From Clostridium sp. CAG:964 (GTDB lineage: Bacteria; Bacillota; Clostridia; Oscillospirales; Acutalibacteraceae), in contig FR891344.1 of assembly GCA_000435335.1 (NCBI GenBank), forward strand, positions 1 to 57,449: a stretch of DNA of 57,449 nt, in the 5' to 3' direction. Of this stretch, positions 50,569-57,449 are shown in pieces; position 1 is the first letter of the stretch; each line of letters starts with the position of its first letter. The notes under the pieces are model-generated. The model searched no databases, had not been told where the DNA came from, and was given only the letters and a program-made list of their open reading frames with translations. Both the position numbers and the translations under genes were made by a program.

Positions 50569-51480
50569 ATGTCATTTTCAGCGGACACAAAAAAGGAGCT
50601 TTGCAGATCGGACTTTACCGTAAACAGGTGCTTGTATGCCGAGTGCTACGGTATGCTTTTGTTTTGCAAAAGATTTTCCCCTAAGGAAATATTGTTTAAT
50701 ACAGAAAGCCATAGCGTGGCTGTGCATTTCAGTCAGCTTGTAAGCAGTGGCTTTGGAGTTATTACAGAGCAGTCGTCAGCTCTTACCGGCAGACACGGCG
50801 GCAGTAAGCTTTTTACCGTTACAGTTCCCATTAAGAGTGATTGTGAAAGGATATATAAGCACTACGGCTATACCGGCAAGGAGGTTAGCCGGCGTATAAA
50901 CAGGGCTGTTTTGGAGGATGAAAACTGTGTTGCACTGTTTCTGCGAGGAGTTTTTTTAAGCTGTGGCTTTGTAAATAATCCCCAAAAGGAATACCACTTG
51001 GAGTTTTCTGTCCCTTACAAAAACCTGTGCAGTGACCTTATAAAGGTTATAAGCGAGGTTGACCAGCTTTCGTATAAATTAAAGGTGGTTGAGCGAAAGG
51101 GCAGTTACATAGCATATTTAAAGGACAGCGAGCAAATATCCGATTTTTTGGCATATATAGGTGCAGGCATATCATCTATGAATTTAATAGAGGCCAAAAT
51201 ACTAAAGGGTATTCGTAACGACGCCAACAGAAAAGCAAATTCTGAGGTAGCAAATATAAAGAAAACCGTTGCGGCGGCAATGCAGCAAATTGCCGCAATA
51301 GAAAAAATAAGAGATACAGTGGGACTGGAAAGCCTTAATGACGATTTAAGACAGCTGGCACAGCTGCGGTTGGATAATCCTGACCTTTCTCTTAGAGCGT
51401 TGGGCGAAATGCTTGTTCCGCCAATTAGTCGCAGTGGTGTAAACCACAGAATGAACAGGCTGTTAGAGCTGGGTAAATAA
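50569..51480 (+). CDS. whiA: DNA-binding protein WhiA
   Basis: WhiA is a DNA-binding protein affecting division and chromosome segregation in Firmicutes and sporulation in actinomycetes. The 303-residue product has the N-terminal LAGLIDADG-like domain (about 15-215, with CVALFLRGVFLSCGFVNNPQKEYHLEF and IGAGISSMNLIEAKILKGI). The C-terminal helix-turn-helix is near 250-300, with LRALGEMLVPPISRSGVNHRMNRL. The start lies 10 bases after rapZ without a strong ribosome-binding site, so coupling is likely. Confidence 0.96.
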   Translation: MSFSADTKKELCRSDFTVNRCLYAECYGMLLFCKRFSPKEILFNTESHSVAVHFSQLVSSGFGVITEQSSALTGRHGGSKLFTVTVPIKSDCERIYKHYGYTGKEVSRRINRAVLEDENCVALFLRGVFLSCGFVNNPQKEYHLEFSVPYKNLCSDLIKVISEVDQLSYKLKVVERKGSYIAYLKDSEQISDFLAYIGAGISSMNLIEAKILKGIRNDANRKANSEVANIKKTVAAAMQQIAAIEKIRDTVGLESLNDDLRQLAQLRLDNPDLSLRALGEMLVPPISRSGVNHRMNRLLELGK

Positions 51481-51546
51481 GCCAAAAGTGTTTTGCTTTT
51501 GTGCGAAAATTATCCGGCTTTTTATATTAATGTTGTTTAATTTCAT

Positions 51547-51589
51547 ACTAAACACAGCTTAAGCTTTATGGTGCCAAAGTGTGTTTAGT
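51547..51589 (+). other. Stem-loop in the dnaE leader
   Basis: ACTAAACACA (51547-51556) pairs perfectly with TGTGTTTAGT (51580-51589) around a 23-base loop, in the 135-base gap between whiA and dnaE. No T-tract follows, so it is not a classical terminator. Confidence 0.5.
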
Positions 51590-51615
51590 GTTAGCTTTAC
51601 GGAGGTGAAATAGTA

Positions 51616-54600
51616 ATGTCATTTGTTCATTTGCATGTGCACAGCGAGTACAGCCTGCTTGACGGTGCCTGCAGGCTTACCCGTTTGGTAGATACGGCAG
51701 TAAAGCAGGGAGCAAACGCAATAGCGGTAACAGACCACGGCAATATGTTTGCGGCGGTTGACTTTTACAAGGAGGCTGTAAAAAGGGGGATAAAGCCTAT
51801 TATCGGCTGTGAGGTTTATATGGCGGCACGCAGCCGCTTTGACAAAACCGCCGAGTATGACAGACACAGTTACCACCTTGTACTGCTGTGCGAAAATAAT
51901 ACAGGCTACCAAAATTTAATAAAGCTTGTGTCAAAAAGCTGGACAGAGGGCTTTTACGGTAAGCCAAGAATTGACAAGGAGCTTTTAGAGGAATACCACG
52001 AGGGTATAATCTGTCTTTCTGCCTGCCTTGCCGGTGAAATACCCCGGTATCTTTTGCAGGGCGACTATACCAAAGCCAAAGAAACCGCAAATTATTATAA
52101 TAAGCTTTTCGGCAGCGGTAATTATTTTTTGGAAATTCAGAATCACAATATAAAAGAACAGCTTATGGTTTTGCCGCAGATAATCCGCCTTTCGGAAGAA
52201 ACCGGAATCCCGTTGGTGGCAACAAACGACTGTCACTATATAGAAAAAGCAGACAGTCAAACCCACGAAATTCTGCTTTGTATTCAAACCAATCACACAA
52301 TAAACGACAGTGATAAAATGGAATTTCAGACCGATGAGTTTTATGTAAAAACTGAGGAAGAAATGCTTGCACTGTTTCCTACTGCTCCGCAGGCTGTACA
52401 GAATACACAGCTTATAGCTGACAGGTGTAATGTTACCTTTGAATTTGGCAAAACAAAGCTGCCTCATTTTGATGTGCCCGACAACAGAAACCACTTTGAG
52501 TATTTTAAGGAGCAGTGCTATAGGGGGCTGTACAATCACTATGGCGCAAAGCCCTCTCAGGAAATAATTGACAGGCTTGAGTATGAGCTTAAAATAGTAA
52601 ACCAAATGGGCTATGTAGATTACTATCTAATAGTCAACGACTTTATTCAGTATGCCAAGTCGCAGGATATTCCCGTGGGGCCGGGCAGAGGCTCGGGCGC
52701 AGGCAGTTTGGCTGCATATTGTATAGGGATAACCGGTATAGACCCAATTAAGTATAATTTGCTTTTTGAAAGATTTTTAAACCCTGAGCGTGTAAGTATG
52801 CCCGACTTTGATGTTGACTTTTGTACAGAACGCCGGCAAGAGGTTATAGACTATGTTGTTAGAAAATATGGAGAAGACCATGTGGCGCAGATAATTACAT
52901 TTGGTACAATGGCGGCAAGGGGCGGCATAAGAGATGTTGCCAGAGCTATGGCAATGCCATACAGTGCGGCAGACAGCGTAGCAAAGCTTGTTCCGGCAGG
53001 GCCGCACATTAGCCTGAAAAATGCACTCGAAATGTCACCGGAGCTAAAAGAGAAGTACGACACCGACTACGAGGTGCACAAGCTTATAGATACGGCAATG
53101 GCAATAGAGGGTACACCACGCCATGCGTCTAAGCATGCGGCGGGCGTAGTAATAACAGAGAAGCCTGTCAGCGAGTATGTACCGTTGGCGAAAAATGAAG
53201 ATGCAGTGGTTACTCAGTATACTATGACCACGCTTGAGGAGCTGGGACTGCTTAAAATGGATTTTCTCGGCTTGCGAAATCTTACTGTTATTTACGATGC
53301 CGAGCAGATGATAAAACAGCAATATCCGGATTATAACCCTGAAAATATAGACGAAAAGGATAAAAAAGTTTTTAAAATGCTTTCACAGGGCTATTCGGAG
53401 GGCGTGTTCCAGTTTGAAAGCGGCGGTATGAAAAATGTTCTTATACAGCTTAAGCCGGAAAGTGTAGAGGACTTAATAGCTGTAATATCGCTGTATCGTC
53501 CCGGCCCGATGGATTCTATCCCTAAATATATAGAAAATAGGCACAATCCGTCAAAAATAACCTACAAGCACCCAATGCTTAAGGATATACTTGAGGTTAC
53601 CTACGGCTGTATAGTTTATCAGGAGCAGGTAATGCAGATTTTCAGAACGCTTGCCGGCTATTCCCTTGGCAGGGCAGACATTGTGCGGCGTGCAATGTCT
53701 AAAAAGAAGGTCGATGTAATGGAGCGTGAAAAGGAAATTTTCATAAACGGCCTTGTTGACGAAAACGGCAATGTTACAGTCGAGGGCTGTATACGCCGTG
53801 GTGTAGATAAAGCAACTGCATTGTCTGTCTTTTCTGAAATGGAGAGCTTTGCTTCGTATGCGTTTAACAAATCCCACGCCGCCGCATATGCAACGGTTTC
53901 TTACAAAACCGCATGGCTGAAATGCCATTATCCACGGCAGTATATGGCGGCGCTGCTTACCTCTGTGCTTGACAATTTCGGCAAGCTGGCGGCATATACA
54001 GACGAGTGTGCAAGGCTTGGAATAAAGGTGCTTCCTCCTCATGTAAATTACAGCGACACTGCTTTTACAGTGTGTGGAAACGACATTCGTTTTGGACTAA
54101 TGGCTGTTAAAAACCTTGGCAAGGGCTTTATTGAGGATATTTTAGCACAGCGTGAAAACGGTCTGTTTACATCGTTCTATGACTTTTGTAAGCGTGTTTA
54201 CGGGAAAACCGTTAATTCAAGAGCTATAGAAAGCTTGATAAAATGCGGTGCTTTAGACGGGCTTGGAAACAACAGGCGTGAAATGATAAGCGCTGTAAAA
54301 AGTGTGCTTGACAGCTGTGAGTATGAGTATCGCCATTCGCTTGCAGGTCAGATGAGCTTTTTCGATATGGAAGATGAAAGCGAGCTGAACGAGCCGGCTA
54401 TTACTTCTCTTGAGGATTTTTCAATTTCCGAAAAGCTGGCAATGGAAAAGGAAATAGCCGGAATGTATTTGTCGGGGCACCCTATGGATAAATATGAAAA
54501 TGTTTCAAAGGCGATAAAGGCGGTCAAAATTCAGCGGGTGTGCAGTGCAGAGGAAACAGGCAGATACAAGGATAATGACAAGGTAATACTTTTGGGGGTT

Positions 54601-55161
54601 CTGTCGAATGTTAAGCTGCGAACAACTAAAAATAATCAAACTATGGCTACCGCAGTGCTTGAAGACAAAAGCGGAAGCATAGAGCTGCTTATTTTTCCCC
54701 AGACTTTAAGCCTTAGCGGAAGACTGGTAGCAGACGGAAATGTTGTAAGGGTGCTTGGCAGTATAAGTATGAAGGAGGACGAAAACCCGAAAATACTTTG
54801 CAACGAGATTTTGTCTGCCGATACAGTGGCTCAAAATCTGAAAAAAGGCATAAATATGGGCAGTAAAATTCACCAAAGTGAAAATGTGGTCAGAAATAAT
54901 ATAAACAGCAATACAGGTAGTAGAGCTTACGCCGAAAAAGCACATATACTGTACCTGCGTGTTGACAGCAAGGGCAGTGCGGCGTATGAAAAAGTTATTA
55001 ATCTGCTTGAAATTTTTGACGGCAGCAGTCAGGTGGTTTTTAGATTTGCAGATACCGGCAAGGCTATGCGTGCACCACGGCAGCTTTGGGTAATGCTGAA
55101 CGAGCCAATGCTTAAAGAGCTGAAAAATATCCTTGGTGACGAAAGTGTAGTTGTTTCATAA
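51616..55161 (+). CDS. dnaE: DNA polymerase III subunit alpha (DnaE-type)
   Basis: The 1181-residue protein starts with the PHP domain (HLHVHSEYSLLDG, then AVTDHGNMFAA). The polymerase palm follows with PDFDVDF (Asp397, Asp399, Asp401 region) preceded by PVGPGRGSGAGSLAAYC, then ESGGMKNVLIQLKPE, a fingers region and FASYAFNKSHAAAYATVSYKTAWLK (about 750-775). A C-terminal OB-fold with KDNDKVILLGVLSNVKLRTTKNNQTMATAVLEDKSG ends the main part. This is the DnaE family rather than PolC, since no exonuclease domain is inserted. TACGGAGGTG precedes the ATG. Confidence 0.97.
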   Translation: MSFVHLHVHSEYSLLDGACRLTRLVDTAVKQGANAIAVTDHGNMFAAVDFYKEAVKRGIKPIIGCEVYMAARSRFDKTAEYDRHSYHLVLLCENNTGYQNLIKLVSKSWTEGFYGKPRIDKELLEEYHEGIICLSACLAGEIPRYLLQGDYTKAKETANYYNKLFGSGNYFLEIQNHNIKEQLMVLPQIIRLSEETGIPLVATNDCHYIEKADSQTHEILLCIQTNHTINDSDKMEFQTDEFYVKTEEEMLALFPTAPQAVQNTQLIADRCNVTFEFGKTKLPHFDVPDNRNHFEYFKEQCYRGLYNHYGAKPSQEIIDRLEYELKIVNQMGYVDYYLIVNDFIQYAKSQDIPVGPGRGSGAGSLAAYCIGITGIDPIKYNLLFERFLNPERVSMPDFDVDFCTERRQEVIDYVVRKYGEDHVAQIITFGTMAARGGIRDVARAMAMPYSAADSVAKLVPAGPHISLKNALEMSPELKEKYDTDYEVHKLIDTAMAIEGTPRHASKHAAGVVITEKPVSEYVPLAKNEDAVVTQYTMTTLEELGLLKMDFLGLRNLTVIYDAEQMIKQQYPDYNPENIDEKDKKVFKMLSQGYSEGVFQFESGGMKNVLIQLKPESVEDLIAVISLYRPGPMDSIPKYIENRHNPSKITYKHPMLKDILEVTYGCIVYQEQVMQIFRTLAGYSLGRADIVRRAMSKKKVDVMEREKEIFINGLVDENGNVTVEGCIRRGVDKATALSVFSEMESFASYAFNKSHAAAYATVSYKTAWLKCHYPRQYMAALLTSVLDNFGKLAAYTDECARLGIKVLPPHVNYSDTAFTVCGNDIRFGLMAVKNLGKGFIEDILAQRENGLFTSFYDFCKRVYGKTVNSRAIESLIKCGALDGLGNNRREMISAVKSVLDSCEYEYRHSLAGQMSFFDMEDESELNEPAITSLEDFSISEKLAMEKEIAGMYLSGHPMDKYENVSKAIKAVKIQRVCSAEETGRYKDNDKVILLGVLSNVKLRTTKNNQTMATAVLEDKSGSIELLIFPQTLSLSGRLVADGNVVRVLGSISMKEDENPKILCNEILSADTVAQNLKKGINMGSKIHQSENVVRNNINSNTGSRAYAEKAHILYLRVDSKGSAAYEKVINLLEIFDGSSQVVFRFADTGKAMRAPRQLWVMLNEPMLKELKNILGDESVVVS

Positions 55162-55200
55162 TAATTTCATATATTATTCCTGCCACTTTTAAAAAAAGAC

Positions 55201-55229
55201 TTGAAAAAAATATTCTATACATCTATAAT
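55201..55229 (+). promoter_or_regulatory. Promoter of pfkA
   Basis: TTGAAA (55201-55206), a 17-base spacer and TATAAT (55224-55229) lie 40 bases before the pfkA ATG. Confidence 0.82.
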
Positions 55230-55268
55230 ATAGTATAGAAATATAAATGAAAAATGGGGGCTGATTAA

Positions 55269-56237
55269 ATGTCAGAGAAAGCTATTGCCGTTCTAACAAG
55301 CGGCGGCGACGCACCCGGCATGAACGCTGCCGTTCGTGCCGTTGCAAGAGCAGCATTATGTAAAGGAATGCGTGTTATCGGCGTGCACAGAGGCTACAAC
55401 GGTTTGCTGAATGGTGATGTATTTGAAATGAACCTGCGTTCAGTTTCAGATATTATTCATAGAGGCGGAACAATACTTTATACAGCGAGAAGCGAGGAGT
55501 ACAATACTCCTGCCGGTGTAAAGAAGGCTGCTGAAACCTGCCGTGAGCTTGGTGTAGTCGGCGTTGTTGTAATCGGCGGTGACGGTTCTTTCCGTGGCGC
55601 AAGAGATTTAACAAACGAGGGTATCCTTTGTGTTGGTATCCCGGGTACTATTGATAATGATATTGCCTGCAGTGAGTATACAGTAGGCTTTGACACAGCT
55701 ATGAATACGGCTATGAATATGATTGACCACATTCGTGACACTGCCCAGTCACACGACCGCTGCAGTGTTATTGAGGTTATGGGCAGACGCTGTGGCGATA
55801 TTGCTCTGCAGACAGGTATTGCAGTAGGAGCAACAGCTATTTTGGTGCCGGAGAGAGAATATGACCTTGATAACGATGTTATCAAGAGAATGATGGCAAC
55901 TCAGAAAACAGGCAAAAAGCACTTTATCGTAATTGTTGCTGAGGGTGTAGGTCATTCGGATGAAATAGCTAAATATATTGAGGAAAAAACAGGCGTAGAA
56001 ACAAGACTTACAGTATTGGGCCATGTACAGCGTGGCGGTATGCCTACACTTCGTGACAGAGTAGTTGCAAGTGCTATGGGCCACAAGGCTGTAGAATTGC
56101 TTTCACAGGGCATCGGCAACCGTGTAGTTGCTATGACAAACGGTAAAATCGTTGACTACGATATTACAGAGGCTCTAAACCAAAAGAGAGTTTTTGATGA
56201 CCGGCTTTATCAGATAGCCTTGGATATTTCCATCTGA
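55269..56237 (+). CDS. pfkA: 6-phosphofructokinase (ATP-dependent)
   Basis: PfkA phosphorylates fructose-6-phosphate in the committed step of glycolysis. The 322-residue protein carries the ATP site VLTSGGDAPGMNAAVRA (residues 8-24), VVVIGGDGSFRGA (about 98-110), the active-site GIPGTIDNDIACSEYTVGFDTA, and VIEVMGRRCGDIALQTGI, with LGHVQRGGMPT later. Length fits the bacterial ATP-PFK group with the Gly-Asp-Gly motif of ATP users. GGGGGCTGATT precedes the ATG. The gene has its own promoter and terminator. Confidence 0.97.
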   Translation: MSEKAIAVLTSGGDAPGMNAAVRAVARAALCKGMRVIGVHRGYNGLLNGDVFEMNLRSVSDIIHRGGTILYTARSEEYNTPAGVKKAAETCRELGVVGVVVIGGDGSFRGARDLTNEGILCVGIPGTIDNDIACSEYTVGFDTAMNTAMNMIDHIRDTAQSHDRCSVIEVMGRRCGDIALQTGIAVGATAILVPEREYDLDNDVIKRMMATQKTGKKHFIVIVAEGVGHSDEIAKYIEEKTGVETRLTVLGHVQRGGMPTLRDRVVASAMGHKAVELLSQGIGNRVVAMTNGKIVDYDITEALNQKRVFDDRLYQIALDISI

Positions 56238-56280
56238 TTTTTTACTTGTTTAAAATAAAATAACAAATTATTAGCTTTTA

Positions 56281-56307
56281 AGGGACTGCATCGGCAGTCC
56301 CTTTTTG
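56281..56307 (+). terminator. Terminator of pfkA
   Basis: AGGGACTGC (56281-56289) pairs with GCAGTCCCT (56294-56302) around a 4-base loop, then TTTTTGTG. Confidence 0.9.
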
Positions 56308-56373
56308 TGCTTTTATTTCCGAAGAAAACTTAAAATAAAATCAAAATAAAGTTGAGATATGTTAAAATAAATC

Positions 56374-56402
56374 TTGCTTTTTTTGTCCAGTTGGCTTATA
56401 AT
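56374..56402 (+). promoter_or_regulatory. Promoter of the mraZ division/cell-wall cluster
   Basis: TTGCTT (56374-56379), a 17-base spacer and TATAAT (56397-56402) precede the MraZ ATG by 80 bases, leaving space for the repeats described next. Confidence 0.7.
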
Positions 56403-56411
56403 TAATCTAAA

Positions 56412-56448
56412 GTGGCACAAACAATACACTTTGTGTCAGCTTGTGGCA
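56412..56448 (+). promoter_or_regulatory. Candidate MraZ operator repeats
   Basis: GTGGCA (56412-56417), GTGTCA (56433-56438) and GTGGCA (56443-56448) are spaced 21 and 10 bases, that is two and one helical turns. MraZ proteins bind short direct repeats with such phasing upstream of their own gene. Binding here is inferred. Confidence 0.6.
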
Positions 56449-56482
56449 TATTTTGCAAGTAAGGCTAAGGGAAGTATATGTT

Positions 56483-56902
56483 ATGTTTATAGGTACATAT
56501 CAACATAATATAGACGCTAAGGGGCGTGTTATTATTCCTGCTAAGTTTCGTGAGGAGCTTGGCGATAGCTTTTATGTAACAAAGGGCTTAAACAATTGCC
56601 TGTTTGTACTTTCTGCGGAGCAGTGGAGTCTGTTTTTGGAAAAGCTGTCAAGTCAGCCTATTTCCAAAGCGACAAACATTGCCAGGTTTTTTTGTGCAGG
56701 TGCGGCAGAAGCTGTACCCAATGCTCAGGGCAGGGTGCTTATACCCGACACATTAAGGAAATATGCCAATTTAGATAAGGATGTTACAGTAATCGGTTCC
56801 GGCAACAGAGTAGAAATTTGGAATACCGACAGCTGGAATGACTATTTGTCAGCTCAAAATCAAAGCAGTATTTTAGATGCTATGGAGCTGTTGGGAATAT
56901 AG
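56483..56902 (+). CDS. mraZ: Transcriptional regulator MraZ
   Basis: MraZ is the first protein of the dcw cluster and represses its own promoter by binding repeats with its SpoVT/AbrB folds. The 139-residue protein begins MFIGTYQHNIDAKGRVIIPAKFRE and repeats the pattern in AVPNAQGRVLIPDTLRKYA near 80-98; both DxKGR-type motifs are present (the second as NAQGR). An open frame starts at 56441, but the family start is the ATG at 56483, behind AAGGGAAG. Confidence 0.96.
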   Translation: MFIGTYQHNIDAKGRVIIPAKFREELGDSFYVTKGLNNCLFVLSAEQWSLFLEKLSSQPISKATNIARFFCAGAAEAVPNAQGRVLIPDTLRKYANLDKDVTVIGSGNRVEIWNTDSWNDYLSAQNQSSILDAMELLGI

Positions 56903-56916
56903 CGGGGTGATATTAG

Positions 56917-57449
56917 GTGAATTTTTCGCATAAACCGGTTTTGCTTGAAGAAACAATAGACGCACTTAATATAAAGCCCGACGGAATTTATGTTGACGGT
57001 ACTGCCGGAGGAGGCGGTCATTCAAGCGAAATTCTTAAAAGGCTTTCACCAAACGGCAGGCTTATTTCGATAGACCAGGATCCGGACGCAATAGAAGCAG
57101 TAACAGAAAGGCTTAAGGACTATAAGAATTCTATTATATGCAAGGGTAATTTTTCGGATGTAGTCAGTATAGTAAACGGTCTTGGGATTGAAAGTATAGA
57201 CGGCATAATGCTTGATATTGGCGTATCCTCAAGACAGCTTGACACACCTGAAAGAGGCTTTTCCTTTCATTATGACGCACCCCTTGATATGCGTATGAGC
57301 CAAAGCGGAGCATCAGCCTATGATTTGGTAAATCAACTTTCATATGAGCAGCTTGTAAAAATAATAAGCCGCTACGGTGAGGAGAGGTTTGCCAAGCAGA
57401 TTACAAGGGCGATTATAAGAGAGAGAGAAAAGCAGCCTATAGCTACCAC
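56917..57449 (+). CDS. rsmH: 16S rRNA (cytosine(1402)-N4)-methyltransferase RsmH, cut by window end
   Basis: The frame starts at GTG 56917 (NFSHKPVLLEETIDAL) and runs off the right edge after 177 residues, about 55-60 percent of the normal length. The SAM-binding loop VDGTAGGGGHS (about 27-37), SIDQDPDAI (near 50-58), MLDIGVSSRQLD (about 99-110) and GFSFHYDAPLDMRM are typical of RsmH. It methylates cytosine 1402 of 16S rRNA at N4. GGGGTGATATTA precedes the GTG, 14 bases after mraZ, as in most dcw clusters. Confidence 0.95.
   Translation, partial: MNFSHKPVLLEETIDALNIKPDGIYVDGTAGGGGHSSEILKRLSPNGRLISIDQDPDAIEAVTERLKDYKNSIICKGNFSDVVSIVNGLGIESIDGIMLDIGVSSRQLDTPERGFSFHYDAPLDMRMSQSGASAYDLVNQLSYEQLVKIISRYGEERFAKQITRAIIREREKQPIAT

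Noticed and set aside
1..57449. CRISPR array
   Set aside because: No regularly spaced direct repeats with unique spacers are present; the only tandem repeats are coding TEP units without spacers.

Overview
The window looks like a chromosomal segment of a low-GC, endospore-forming gut Firmicute in class Clostridia, most plausibly an Oscillospiraceae/Ruminococcaceae relative. The evidence is a GerA/GerB/GerC germinant-receptor set, the Gram-positive gene orders ecfA1-ecfA2-ecfT-truA and hprK-murB-rapZ-whiA-dnaE-pfkA, a secreted protein ending in a type I dockerin, and Thr/Glu/Pro-rich linkers in exported proteins. I made no database comparison, so genus and species are not claimed.

Layout. 1-180 is a dispersed inverted-repeat element. 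206-3809 holds a GNAT acetyltransferase, a lipoprotein and a DUF1015 protein. 4054-4297 is a two-gene tRNA-Ser unit with a clear promoter and terminator. 4550-17532 is one long co-oriented housekeeping stretch: ruvC-ruvA-ruvB, glmM, a SAM methyltransferase, ecfA1-ecfA2-ecfT-truA, a membrane-anchored DUF5711 protein, a CvpA-family protein, pgsA and a ClpE-like AAA+ unfoldase. pyrB, fused to a PyrI-like zinc domain, follows on the minus strand.

19143-30190 is a compact, fully open, phage-derived structural cassette. It has small and large terminase, portal, prohead protease, decoration protein, capsid, connector/tail-completion proteins, a LysM hub protein and a contractile-type baseplate (hub, spike, gp25, gpJ, gpI, fibre). 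I find no tail sheath, tail tube, tape measure, lysis, integrase or replication gene, and there is no room for them. This is the best candidate for an undescribed system: a domesticated particle or gene-transfer-agent-like device.

30190-41985 is an envelope and secretion region. A cobalamin riboswitch precedes a secreted DUF4430/beta-propeller/dockerin protein, which suggests vitamin-B12-controlled corrinoid capture. A zinc-ribbon/pseudokinase/PASTA membrane protein follows, then a 1259-residue cell-wall S8 protease, a zinc-ribbon membrane protein, an Rrf2 regulator next to a perfect palindrome, a TSUP permease split into two half-size genes behind a terminator-containing leader, and a lipoprotein.

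42203-47142 is a divergent germination locus: gerA on the minus strand, and DUF421 (YetF-type), DUF4363, gerB and gerC on the plus strand. 47285-57449 holds hprK, a small membrane protein, murB, rapZ, whiA, dnaE and pfkA, then the start of the division/cell-wall cluster (mraZ, and rsmH cut by the window end).
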